Assembly (NCBI GenBank): GCA_963377175.1
Contig: CAUJNA010000476.1
Coordinates: 157,950 to 221,949 of the forward strand
Origin: Effrenium voratum
Taxonomy: Eukaryota; Sar; Dinophyceae; Suessiales; Symbiodiniaceae
DNA: 64,000 bases
Direction of reading: 5' to 3'
Below, piece after piece: positions 61,201 through 61,650 of the stretch; position 1 is the stretch's first letter, and each line of letters starts with the position of its first letter. The translations under genes were made by a program, and so were the position numbers. The notes under the pieces were generated by a model, which did no database searches, was not told the DNA's origin, and saw nothing but the letters and a program-made list of their open reading frames with translations.

Positions 61201-61650
61201 GCAGGTTTTCCGTTCAGACTTGGGAAAATCAAGCTTTCTTGAATGTGCTTGGAGAAAGGCCTGACAGGGTTTCCTCCAAGTCCCCTTTTGGAACCTCAGA
61301 AGTGACGATCGTGTCAATGGACATCGCCAACTCGCAACTTTTGATTTGCGGAGATCCACTGGCCCCTGTCTGATCTGATTTTAAGACACACCCAATTGAA
61401 TGTAGTCCAATTGGACAGTTGGACCCCCCCCTTTGAATGTTGGAGAAAGCAACCCCCCTCCCCCCCCCACACCCCCCCCCACACCCCCCCACACCCCCAC
61501 ACCCCCACACCCCCACCCCCCCACACCCCCACACCCCACACCCCCCCCCCCCGCCTGGGCGATCTCACCCTCTGATGCCGACTTTTTGGACGCGCCAGGC
61601 TGCCAGAGGAGCTGCGCCGGGGGGCGCACCTCTGCTTCACCCCGTCCTGT
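1172..61650 (+). CDS. Multi-exon GT5-family alpha-glucan synthase gene (partial at both ends)
   Basis: This is a gene-level entry; the exons follow separately. The product is a GT-B glycosyltransferase of family 5, which transfers glucose from a nucleotide sugar (ADP- or UDP-glucose) to a growing alpha-glucan. Family members include bacterial GlgA, plant starch synthases and fungal cell-wall alpha-1,3-glucan synthases. Seen directly: exons from 33307 to 61650 chain in one frame over 1,160 nt and show [56 protein letters not shown] and [11 protein letters not shown] in the family order. [11 protein letters not shown] and the CTKFF/LPEEL segments look closer to alpha-1,3-glucan synthases than to chloroplast starch synthases, but storage starch synthesis cannot be excluded. 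Exons from 1172 to 28491 are assigned to the same gene by strand, phase continuity and shared splice rules only. The acidic C-terminal ExFG motif and any membrane segments are not in the window. Family call is firm; the exact polymer is inference. Confidence 0.85.
2451..2500 (+). CDS. Candidate exon ([17 protein letters not shown])
   Basis: A GC-rich island preceded by GAAG|G reads [17 protein letters not shown] in phase 0, and the same frame stays open through AAAECLG. The end is uncertain: GC donors leaving phase 2, needed to join the next exon, occur after 2494 and after 2500. The Ala/Leu-rich peptide looks helical; no family is recognised. Confidence 0.45.
2595..2701. repeat. Short inverted-repeat element, CTAGGTCC family, copy 1
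   Basis: The core CTAAAATAGACTTACAGAAA followed by TTGGTACCCTTATTCTAACC and a GGAGGACCTAG end recurs at 46605-46697, 49744-49855, 56643-56768 and 57419-57527. The left end of this copy is diverged, so its boundary is approximate. Confidence 0.6.
4162..4225. repeat. CTTT microsatellite
   Basis: About sixteen uninterrupted TTTC units followed by a degraded T-rich tail. It generates spurious Phe/Ser-rich open frames. Confidence 0.95.
4314..4940. repeat. Compound CTAT / GATCTATCT microsatellite
   Basis: More than 600 bp of CTAT, TGATCTATC, CTCTAT and CAGC/TAGC units in successive blocks. The 10-bp unit with GATC (about 4430-4520) expands from the simpler CTAT motif. No coding content. Confidence 0.95.
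5306..5378. repeat. AT-rich ATATGT microsatellite
   Basis: Alternating TATATG/TATATA units. Similar stretches occur at 29034-29080, 36937-36960 and 47061-47110. Confidence 0.9.
5497..5580 (+). CDS. Candidate exon ([20 protein letters not shown])
   Basis: The acceptor TGAG|G is followed by one nucleotide and then [20 protein letters not shown] continuing AMAWSFT. A GC donor at 5581 leaves phase 2 (TG), and the following exon supplies the G to complete Trp. The strong codon-like composition contrasts with AT-rich flanks. Family not recognised. Confidence 0.6.
6028..6110. repeat. Dispersed repeat, AAGTTAA/CAACAGCAACC family, copy 1
   Basis: The pattern TTTTTGGGAA...TCCATTGG.CCCAC.A.AAGTTAA...AGAGGGGTCAACAGCAACC is shared with 34246-34330 and, more diverged, with 35865-35950 and 63455-63555. 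Confidence 0.6.
6335..6478. mobile_element. MITE-like element, CTGTGGATGGACGAAAT family
   Basis: TACTGTGGATGGACGAAATT on the left faces ATGTCGCAATCATCCACAG on the right in inverted orientation, about 144 bp apart, with an internal stretch (CCAAGAAACGTTGTGGTTTC) resembling the other copies. The right end is diverged. It lies only about 50 bp upstream of the next exon. Confidence 0.6.
6532..6601 (+). CDS. Candidate exon ([20 protein letters not shown])
   Basis: The acceptor GGAG|G is followed by one nucleotide, then [20 protein letters not shown] and NDQ. The GC donor at 6602 leaves phase 0. The start phase completes the split Trp codon of the exon ending at 5580 and the end phase matches the exon at 8126. 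No family is recognised. Confidence 0.62.
7362..7420. repeat. Partial copy of the CTGTGGATGGACG MITE family
   Basis: ACTGCGGATGGGCGCAATCC followed by ATTTCGCACCACCTAAGAAA matches one end of the element at 16186-16335 with substitutions. The other end is not found nearby. Confidence 0.5.
8126..8171 (+). CDS. Candidate exon ([15 protein letters not shown])
   Basis: Charged and helical: [15 protein letters not shown] followed by a split Gly codon. The acceptor is CGAG|G at 8124-8126 and the GC donor is at 8172. An alternative AG|C acceptor at 8114 would add LSE in the same frame. Phases fit the neighbouring exons at 6601 and 10689. Confidence 0.6.
8231..8325. repeat. Dispersed repeat, CCTTTTGGTT family
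   Basis: GTGTCTTTTTTAAGGGGATC...GGTGTTCCTTTTGGTTGTCC is one of a dozen copies of a roughly 90-120 bp element. The clearest others are at 13644-13745, 16497-16570, 58120-58240 and 62545-62640. Confidence 0.6.
8366..10015. repeat. ACACAGAC minisatellite with ACATAC flanks
   Basis: A three-part array. ACATAC-type units (8366-8470) lead into about 158 copies of the 8-bp unit ACACAGAC (8471-9735), then ACACATAC units (to about 9930) and CATA units (to about 10010). Because 8 is not a multiple of 3 and the unit has no stop codon, several frames stay open on both strands for over 1.6 kb. These frames are not genes. Interruptions at 9021, 9094 and 9262-9320 (CACGACAGACACGAC) mark older parts. Confidence 0.98.
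10131..10145. repeat. Poly-G tract
   Basis: About fourteen consecutive G, with one interruption after it. It sits inside an intron. Confidence 0.85.
10689..10729 (+). CDS. Candidate exon ([13 protein letters not shown])
   Basis: CGAG|GC starts the exon, the two nucleotides completing a Gly codon split with the exon ending at 8171, then [13 protein letters not shown]. The GC donor at 10730 leaves phase 0. The 41-nt length is typical of the gene. Confidence 0.58.
10730..13492. other. Intron, 2.8 kb, repeats only
   Basis: It contains a diverged TTCCATTTGC/GGGAATCTATC dispersed repeat (about 11363-11500, related to 19517-19600, 30500-30610 and 62745-62970), a G/T-rich repeat of GGTGCTG type at 11760-11990, and an AT-rich patch at 12920-13005. 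No supported exon. Confidence 0.5.
13493..13570 (+). CDS. Candidate exon ([20 protein letters not shown])
   Basis: CGAG|G acceptor, phase-0 start and 26 codons beginning [20 protein letters not shown] and ending LDRQNQ, then a GC donor at 13571. The GC-rich coding-like composition stands out from its surroundings. No domain is recognised. Confidence 0.65.
13644..13745. repeat. Dispersed repeat, CCTTTTGGTT family
   Basis: Copy with GGGCGTCTCGTCGTTTTTTT...GAAAATGGTGCAACAGGTTG...GGGGCTTCCCTTTGAAGCC, about 75 bp after an exon. A further copy of the family lies at 16497-16570. Confidence 0.5.
14455..14590. repeat. Dispersed repeat ending in TTTTGACCCATGGCCA
   Basis: The pattern TTAGAACCTATTTTAGTG...GGATTGGG..GTTCACTG.GGGAT...GACCCATGGCCA is shared with 25990-26072 and 34045-34135. 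It is a three-copy dispersed family. Confidence 0.65.
15059..15104 (+). CDS. Candidate exon ([15 protein letters not shown])
   Basis: GAGAG|G acceptor and phase-0 start reading [17 protein letters not shown] donors at 15105 or 15111 both leave phase 1, the longer form adding CW. Phase fits the exons at 13570 and 17519. Confidence 0.6.
15105..17518. other. Intron, 2.4 kb
   Basis: It contains a G/GT-rich tract at 15676-15712, the complete MITE-like element at 16186-16335 and a CCTTTTGGTT-family repeat at 16497-16570. A long minus-strand open frame reaching into this stretch (14826-15935) has no recognisable motif and is not called. Confidence 0.5.
16186..16335. mobile_element. Complete 150-bp MITE-like element with long inverted repeats
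   Basis: The terminal 29 bp are perfect inverted repeats: TACTGTGGATGGACGAAATC and then CTGCACCAC, read from each end. If the outer TA pairs are counted as target duplication, the element begins with CTGTGG and inserts at TA, as Tc1/mariner-derived MITEs do. It has no coding capacity. Related copies lie at 6335-6478, 31547-31730 and about 51770-51912. Confidence 0.85.
17519..17585 (+). CDS. Candidate exon ([20 protein letters not shown])
   Basis: GGAG|GC acceptor. The first two nucleotides complete a codon from the exon at 15104, followed by [20 protein letters not shown] and S. GC donor at 17586 in phase 2. Unrecognised peptide. Confidence 0.58.
18434..18467 (+). CDS. Candidate exon ([11 protein letters not shown])
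   Basis: CCAG|G acceptor. One nucleotide completes a Glu codon, then [11 protein letters not shown]. The GC donor is at 18468, or at 18462 (ending LHD); both leave phase 0. Confidence 0.55.
19276..19308 (+). CDS. Candidate exon ([11 protein letters not shown])
   Basis: CCAG|G acceptor, eleven codons in phase 0, GC donor at 19309. Short, so the call rests mainly on phase and splice agreement with the exons at 18467 and 20207. Confidence 0.42.
19425..19505. repeat. Dispersed repeat, GGGTCAAAA/TTTTGACCCA family, minus orientation
   Basis: TGGGTTGCCCTGGTAAATCG...AGATTTGACCCATACCC is the reverse of the element found at 29264-29372, 33462-33567, 54871-54983 and others. Confidence 0.55.
20207..20243 (+). 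CDS. Candidate exon ([12 protein letters not shown])
   Basis: CGAG|G acceptor, [12 protein letters not shown] in phase 0, GC donor at 20244 leaving phase 1 and joining the two leading nucleotides of the exon at 22012. An open minus-strand reading of the same island ([13 protein letters not shown]) also looks protein-like, which lowers confidence. Confidence 0.45.
20370..20660. repeat. Dispersed repeat, CTCAATCATATT family, copy 1
   Basis: CTCAATCATATT, CATAGGTGTCA, GGCCATTGGTAG, TTGATGGGTTCCCCTT and AGTTTCACTGGTTA recur in the same order at 27590-27770. It is a recent two-copy dispersed repeat. Confidence 0.75.
21029..21087. repeat. ATT microsatellite
   Basis: About nineteen ATT units. A second array of the same unit lies at 33178-33237. 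Confidence 0.97.
22012..22084 (+). CDS. Candidate exon ([20 protein letters not shown])
   Basis: CCAG|GC acceptor, then [20 protein letters not shown] and QPE, with an Arg codon split by the GC donor at 22085 (phase 2). One of the clearest coding islands upstream of the catalytic domain. Confidence 0.68.
22201..22321. mobile_element. Foldback/MITE-like element with about 40-bp inverted repeats
   Basis: The left arm, with TTCATCAACCCCGGTTTATG then AATGGGGGCGT, pairs with the right arm, ACGCCCCCCTATTCATAAAC then TGGGGTTGAT, around a short loop. No coding capacity. A diverged relative lies at about 31905-32030. Confidence 0.75.
22963..22991 (+). CDS. Candidate micro-exon (LAAVFTDAN)
   Basis: A 29-nt exon: GGAG|G acceptor, one nucleotide completing Arg, LAAVFTDAN, then a G split by the GC donor at 22992. 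It is exactly the length and phase needed to join the exons at 22084 (phase 2) and 23871 (phase 1). Confidence 0.5.
23871..23938 (+). CDS. Candidate exon ([20 protein letters not shown])
   Basis: CGAG|GC acceptor; the two nucleotides complete a Gly codon, then [20 protein letters not shown] and VE. The GC donor at 23939 leaves phase 0. The frame stays open for a further 40 nt, so a later donor is possible. Confidence 0.62.
25562..25650. repeat. CTTT then CT microsatellite
   Basis: About sixteen TTTC units merging into a CT run. It produces Phe/Ser/Leu-rich false frames. Confidence 0.96.
27590..27770. repeat. Dispersed repeat, CTCAATCATATT family, copy 2
   Basis: Second copy of the 20370-20660 repeat with the same order of landmarks and about a dozen differences and small gaps. 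Confidence 0.75.
28461..28491 (+). CDS. Candidate exon ([10 protein letters not shown])
   Basis: AAG|C acceptor, [10 protein letters not shown], then one nucleotide before a GC donor at 28492 (phase 1). Phases fit the exon ending at 23938 and the first catalytic-domain exon at 33307. The same bases in another frame ([16 protein letters not shown]) also look protein-like, so this is tentative. Confidence 0.42.
29264..29372. repeat. GGGTCAAAA/TTTTGACCC inverted-repeat element
   Basis: GCTGTGGGTCAAAATGAAAC...CATTTACCAGG...TATTTTTGACCCGCAGCC gives short terminal inverted repeats around a roughly 75-bp core. Further copies lie at 29500-29610, 33462-33567, 33636-33745, 49350-49475, 54871-54983 and 58430-58535. 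Confidence 0.7.
31547..31730. mobile_element. 184-bp inverted-repeat element, extended form of the CTGTGGATGGACG MITE
   Basis: AGAGTCTCTTGG...GATTCATACTGTG.ATGGACG on the left is matched in inverse on the right, ending CAAGAGACTCT. The inverted arms are about 50 bp, longer than in the 16186-16335 copy. Either the element is nested in another palindrome or this is a longer family member. Confidence 0.75.
32388..32478. repeat. Short foldback
   Basis: CCACTTCTGTGATACAA and its perfect inverse TTGTATCACAGAAGTGG face each other about 55 bp apart, enough to form a stable hairpin in the transcript. Confidence 0.7.
33178..33237. repeat. ATT microsatellite
   Basis: About twenty ATT units, ending 69 bp before the first catalytic-domain exon. 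Confidence 0.97.
33307..33384 (+). CDS. GT5 exon 1: N-terminal beta strand and start of the KxGGLG loop
   Basis: CGGAG|GC acceptor, [20 protein letters not shown], then GVKAG with the second Gly split by a GC donor at 33385 (phase 1). KAG plus the G of the next exon forms KAGGLGKV, equivalent to the KTGGLGDV nucleotide-sugar loop of GlgA and starch synthases, whose Lys contacts the sugar nucleotide. Confidence 0.9.
35187..35230 (+). CDS. GT5 exon 2: completes the KAGGLGKV loop
   Basis: GGAG|GC acceptor, then [14 protein letters not shown], followed by a GC donor at 35231 in phase 0. The join with exon 1 restores the glycine-rich loop exactly, which supports both splice sites. Confidence 0.9.
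36333..36404 (+). CDS. GT5 exon 3 ([16 protein letters not shown])
   Basis: CCAG|T acceptor, one of only two not followed by G in the catalytic region. It reads [20 protein letters not shown] and TREM in phase 0, with the GC donor at 36405. A GA donor after ELE would also keep the frame, so the end is less certain than the start. Confidence 0.75.
37396..37433 (+). CDS. GT5 exon 4 ([12 protein letters not shown])
   Basis: TCAG|G acceptor, [12 protein letters not shown], then two nucleotides of a Glu codon before the GC donor at 37434. The intron that follows contains the whole retrotransposon. Confidence 0.82.
37839..37852 (+). repeat. Left target-site duplication of the retrotransposon
   Basis: TAAAAACCTCACTT, 14 of 14 identical to the right copy. 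Confidence 0.93.
37917..39130 (+). pseudogene. C5-cytosine DNA methyltransferase domain of the retrotransposon (frameshifted)
   Basis: The role would be S-adenosylmethionine-dependent methylation of cytosine in DNA. Motif I reads [12 protein letters not shown] (from 38198). Motif IV is [13 protein letters not shown] (38402-38440) with the catalytic Cys at 38411. Motif VI is LERV with Glu at 38525. Motif VIII is [10 protein letters not shown] (Gln at 38633). Motif X follows in a second stretch, [15 protein letters not shown] with [12 protein letters not shown] near 38990-39110. The first ATG (37917) is in another frame from motif I, giving an apparent frameshift near 37980. Two more shifts near 38790 and 38890 separate motif VIII from motif X. 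No in-frame stop is seen between the shifts. The spacing between motifs VIII and X is short, leaving little room for a target-recognition domain. Domain call is firm; activity of this copy is unlikely. Confidence 0.9.
39430..40440 (+). pseudogene. CE-clan (Ulp1/C48-like) cysteine peptidase region, candidate (frameshifted)
   Basis: A first part, near 39440-39690, reads [20 protein letters not shown] and [20 protein letters not shown] and is not recognised. After a frameshift near 39700 a second part reads [13 protein letters not shown], then TYHDGL, then [20 protein letters not shown]. His (39910), Asp (39967), Gln (40060) and Cys (40078) lie in the order used by Ulp1-type SUMO peptidases. The His-Asp gap is 19 residues, and the Gln-Cys gap is 6, the same as the oxyanion Gln to Cys spacing in Ulp1. 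HW and the Gly after Cys also fit. In the element it would cut a polyprotein or remove a ubiquitin-like modifier; this is inference. The second part is open from 39700 to past 40440. Confidence 0.6.
40443..40854 (+). CDS. Coiled-coil C-terminal part of the first retrotransposon ORF
   Basis: It reads [20 protein letters not shown], then a Gln/His/Glu-rich helix ([38 protein letters not shown]) with heptad-like hydrophobics. A two-base loss at about 40811 shifts the end. Reading through it gives [13 protein letters not shown] and a stop at 40852-40854, the likely original C-terminus. ORF1 coiled coils of LINEs usually drive trimerisation and RNA binding; that role is inferred here. No CCHC knuckle is seen. 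Confidence 0.7.
41070..41860 (+). pseudogene. APE-type endonuclease domain of the second ORF (frameshifted)
   Basis: This domain nicks target DNA to prime reverse transcription. Segments in order: [20 protein letters not shown] with catalytic-type Asn at 41164, AVAETTL with Glu at 41233, then after a shift near 41360 SGVLTASDF and [12 protein letters not shown] with Asp at 41606, and after a second shift near 41720 DLFVDHLTL with Asp-His at 41809-41814. The shift at 41360 is explained by loss of five bases from a tandem AGTGG repeat. Asn, Glu, Asp-x-Asn and Asp-His of the APE fold are all present, so the original domain was complete. Confidence 0.85.
42497..44640 (+). pseudogene. Reverse transcriptase with CCHC finger (frameshifted)
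   Basis: The N-terminal part reads INQ-type sequence [20 protein letters not shown] (to about 42950); after a shift near 43080, [20 protein letters not shown]; after a shift near 43240, the palm. Motif A is [10 protein letters not shown] (Asp at 43288), motif [10 protein letters not shown] (43456-43482) and motif C SFVDNL (FVDN at 43561-43572). The second Asp of the usual YxDD is Asn. Further shifts near 43745 and 43825 precede the thumb region ([18 protein letters not shown]). [17 protein letters not shown] finger (C-x2-C-x7-H-x3-C, 44480-44527) closes the domain. An upstream linker in the same ORF (41860-42490) has no recognised motif. Confidence 0.9.
44640..45848 (+). CDS. RNase H domain plus long C-terminal extension of the retrotransposon
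   Basis: This degrades RNA in the RNA-DNA hybrid during element replication. The acidic catalytic residues are visible: LFTDGSC (Asp at 44727), [11 protein letters not shown] (Glu at 44856), IWSDSQETV (Asp at 44925) and [10 protein letters not shown] (Asp at 45147). HWIPSHLD precedes the last one. The reading frame is intact from 44547 to the stop at 45848, but entry from the reverse transcriptase requires a shift near 44640, so the ATG at 44547 is probably not a real start. About 225 residues follow RNase H (FAEQIDAL-like helices, [23 protein letters not shown]) and are not recognised; they belong to this element rather than to RNase H proper. Confidence 0.9.
   Translation, partial: TLLKSYFATLEDSVDVLCEPGTGPQHLFTDGSCIRNSRPSLAAASWAVVNASTARPVAGGPPPGLTQTAARAELYAIVAAVHWAFFHDQPTHIWSDSQETVRFVTELLEQPQMHLDSSLGLFGLKALLAELLLQCNTGLVHIHWIPSHLDFSLCTSEFEEWACLWNDAADRAAGICNRNRTPAFWELWNGESQRFDLVTYQLRVHRNFFCAVSERLQAGQETPEPAAPPSADTDWGLVVGYTSLVEAAPINWGPLHELCTPAYPIALVRFVAEQIDALDDAELSFMPISYIELTLLLACTSRLRLPKQNSDDIFDPACFFARPSIATCVGHVKSAIRHFCTAFGLGHYHAGQLCRAHSHIYIPTDGIILRISGELRDAAISRVLRATNGRGIRRVHDLARPI
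45849..45919 (+). other. 3' untranslated end of the retrotransposon
   Basis: 71 bp, GC-rich, no poly-A or microsatellite tail. It contains GCTGTGCGCG...GAGCTCGCGCAAG, which may fold as a short hairpin for recognition by the reverse transcriptase; that is inference. Confidence 0.6.
45920..45933 (+). repeat. Right target-site duplication of the retrotransposon
   Basis: TAAAAACCTCACTT, identical to 37839-37852. Confidence 0.93.
45989..46050 (+). CDS. GT5 exon 5 ([20 protein letters not shown])
   Basis: CGAG|G acceptor; the G completes the Glu codon begun in exon 4, then [20 protein letters not shown] and one nucleotide before the GC donor at 46051. The phase match across the retrotransposon-filled intron shows that the gene frame is preserved around the insertion. 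Confidence 0.85.
46605..46697. repeat. CTAGGTCC-family inverted-repeat element, copy 2
   Basis: Contains CTACTCAAATAGACGTCCAG, then TGGGTACCC, then CTAACCTCTCTACTGGAGGA. Left end approximate. Confidence 0.65.
47430..47490 (+). CDS. GT5 exon 6 ([19 protein letters not shown])
   Basis: TCAG|A acceptor. Two nucleotides complete a Lys codon, then [19 protein letters not shown]. Joining to exon 7 in frame needs a phase-2 end. The nearest is a GA donor at 47491, giving GA-AG. A GT at 47489 has the best consensus (AAA|GTGAGG) but breaks the frame. A GC donor about 30 nt further is also in frame but adds residues the family does not seem to have. Confidence 0.82.
47670..47708 (+). CDS. GT5 exon 7 ([12 protein letters not shown])
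   Basis: GCAG|G acceptor, [12 protein letters not shown], with Glu split by the GC donor at 47709. FSLWNQA is a hallmark stretch just before the HCxDYH motif in alpha-glucan synthases. Confidence 0.88.
47709..50201. other. Intron, 2.5 kb
   Basis: It contains the GGGTCAAAA-family repeat (49350-49475), the CTAGGTCC-family element (49744-49855), a CCTTTTGGTT-family copy (about 49970-50050) and a small CCCCCAACTCCGG tandem duplication (48375-48410). The 201-codon open frame at 48942-49547 crosses the repeats and is not called. Confidence 0.5.
50202..50265 (+). CDS. GT5 exon 8: HCxDYHxALAPLYL motif
   Basis: CGAG|G acceptor, then [20 protein letters not shown] and E, with the GC donor at 50266 in phase 0. 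It aligns with HAHDWHAGLAPAYL of GlgA; the second His is part of the active site in GT5 enzymes. DYHxALAPLYL is the form I associate with alpha-1,3-glucan synthases. Confidence 0.95.
50861..50914 (+). CDS. GT5 exon 9: LHNADYMG motif
   Basis: ATAG|G acceptor, [20 protein letters not shown] donor at 50915 in phase 0. It corresponds to the VHNLAYQG strand-loop of bacterial glycogen synthases. Confidence 0.95.
50915..52297. other. Intron, 1.4 kb
   Basis: It contains a left-truncated MITE copy ending at 51912 and a remnant of the same right end at 52187-52219, close to the next exon. Nothing else recognised. Confidence 0.5.
51770..51912. repeat. CTGTGGATGGACG MITE family, truncated copy
   Basis: The right end GTGGTGCAGAATTTCGTCCA then TCCACAGTA is intact. 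The interior AACCATGGTTGAAACCATTG resembles 6418-6450. No left inverted repeat is found. Confidence 0.6.
52298..52332 (+). CDS. GT5 exon 10 ([11 protein letters not shown])
   Basis: TCAG|G acceptor, [11 protein letters not shown], with Trp split by the GC donor at 52333. Only 35 nt, yet it joins exons 9 and 11 in frame. Confidence 0.88.
53438..53486 (+). CDS. GT5 exon 11 ([16 protein letters not shown])
   Basis: TCAG|G acceptor; the G completes Trp, then [18 protein letters not shown] donor at 53487 in phase 0. Confidence 0.9.
53983..54025. repeat. Tandem duplication of a 21-bp unit
   Basis: GAAGCTTGTTTCCTTTGGTT is repeated twice back to back, probably from replication slippage within the intron. 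Confidence 0.85.
54259..54342 (+). CDS. GT5 exon 12: [13 protein letters not shown] segment
   Basis: CCAG|G acceptor, [20 protein letters not shown] then [10 protein letters not shown] donor at 54343 in phase 0. FN.LKAGV.Y corresponds to the NFLKGGI-type segment of starch and glycogen synthases. Confidence 0.95.
54871..54983. repeat. GGGTCAAAA/TTTTGAGCC inverted-repeat element, well preserved copy
   Basis: GGGTATGGGTCAAAAATGAA on the left and ATATTTTTGAGCCACACCCA on the right form terminal inverted repeats. The middle CCACCAGGAATTGGACCGCA is shared with 29283-29302. Confidence 0.75.
55593..55631 (+). CDS. GT5 exon 13 ([13 protein letters not shown])
   Basis: CCAG|G acceptor, [15 protein letters not shown] donor at 55632, phase 0 at both ends. 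It corresponds to the TVS..YA segment of GT5 enzymes. Confidence 0.92.
55895..55957 (+). CDS. GT5 exon 14 ([20 protein letters not shown])
   Basis: TGAG|G acceptor, [20 protein letters not shown] and N, GC donor at 55958, phase 0. It corresponds to the hinge region preceding the C-terminal Rossmann domain (GLPNI..LDN in relatives). Confidence 0.92.
56187..56277 (+). CDS. GT5 exon 15 ([20 protein letters not shown])
   Basis: CGAG|G acceptor, [20 protein letters not shown] then [10 protein letters not shown], with Gly split by the GC donor at 56278. It reads as the NG-x-D-P-x-D / K-x-x-LQ linker helix between the two GT-B domains. Confidence 0.93.
56643..56768. mobile_element. CTAGGTCC-family MITE-like element, copy 4
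   Basis: CTAGGTCCCCCAGTAGTGCC starts it and CTACTGGAGCAAATAG ends it (diverged right repeat). The core CTACTAAAATAGACGTCCAG is shared with 46631-46650. Confidence 0.7.
56896..56953 (+). CDS. GT5 exon 16: FIGRWVKQ, catalytic Arg
   Basis: CGAG|GT acceptor; two nucleotides complete Gly, then [18 protein letters not shown], with Gln split by the GC donor at 56954. The Arg of GRW equals the catalytic Arg of the R-x5-K-G motif of GlgA. Confidence 0.95.
57419..57527. mobile_element. CTAGGTCC-family MITE-like element, copy 5 (best preserved)
   Basis: 109 bp from CTAGGTCCCCCAGT to ACTGGAGGACCTAG, perfect inverted ends apart from one base, ending 26 bp before the next exon. Flanks TGCG and TGTG are compatible with a short degraded target duplication. 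Confidence 0.75.
57554..57611 (+). CDS. GT5 exon 17: KGVDHIAM, catalytic Lys
   Basis: AAAG|G acceptor; the G completes Gln, then [21 protein letters not shown] donor at 57612 in phase 0. The Lys of QKG is the second catalytic residue of the R-x5-K motif. The two halves of the motif lie on exons 600 bp apart. Confidence 0.95.
57612..59224. other. Intron, 1.6 kb
   Basis: It contains a CCTTTTGGTT-family element (58120-58240) with paired GTGTC/GACAC ends and a GGGTCAAAA-family element (58430-58535). No exon-like stretch is needed to keep the frame. Confidence 0.5.
58120..58240. repeat. CCTTTTGGTT-family foldback element
   Basis: TTGTTTTTTGGTGGAAGGAA...GGTTTCCCTTTAAAACCAAC...GGTACCCCAAAAAAAGACAC. 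The GGTTTCCCTTTAAAACCAACC centre and the TTTTTTGG/CCAAAAAA ends are inverted. Confidence 0.6.
59225..59297 (+). CDS. GT5 exon 18 ([20 protein letters not shown])
   Basis: GCAG|G acceptor, [20 protein letters not shown] and LEQL, with Gly split by the GC donor at 59298. It corresponds to the LVIVGxGxx.....L beta-alpha unit of the C-terminal domain. Confidence 0.94.
60127..60172 (+). CDS. GT5 exon 19 ([14 protein letters not shown])
   Basis: GCAG|GT acceptor; two nucleotides complete Gly, then [14 protein letters not shown], with Arg split by the GC donor at 60173. Confidence 0.92.
61452..61553. repeat. Poly-C / CCCCCACAC tract
   Basis: A roughly 100-bp C-rich tract just upstream of the last exon. 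It could serve as an extreme polypyrimidine tract, or simply be a microsatellite. Its reverse complement is strongly G-rich and could form quadruplexes. Confidence 0.95.
61599..61650 (+). CDS. GT5 exon 20 ([17 protein letters not shown])
   Basis: CCAG|G acceptor; the G completes Arg, then [17 protein letters not shown], with a GC donor at 61651 in phase 0. In relatives this is followed at once by the S-E-P-F-G acidic motif; the next bases read ASELG, which does not fit, so the motif must be on the next exon, not found before 64000. Confidence 0.92.
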
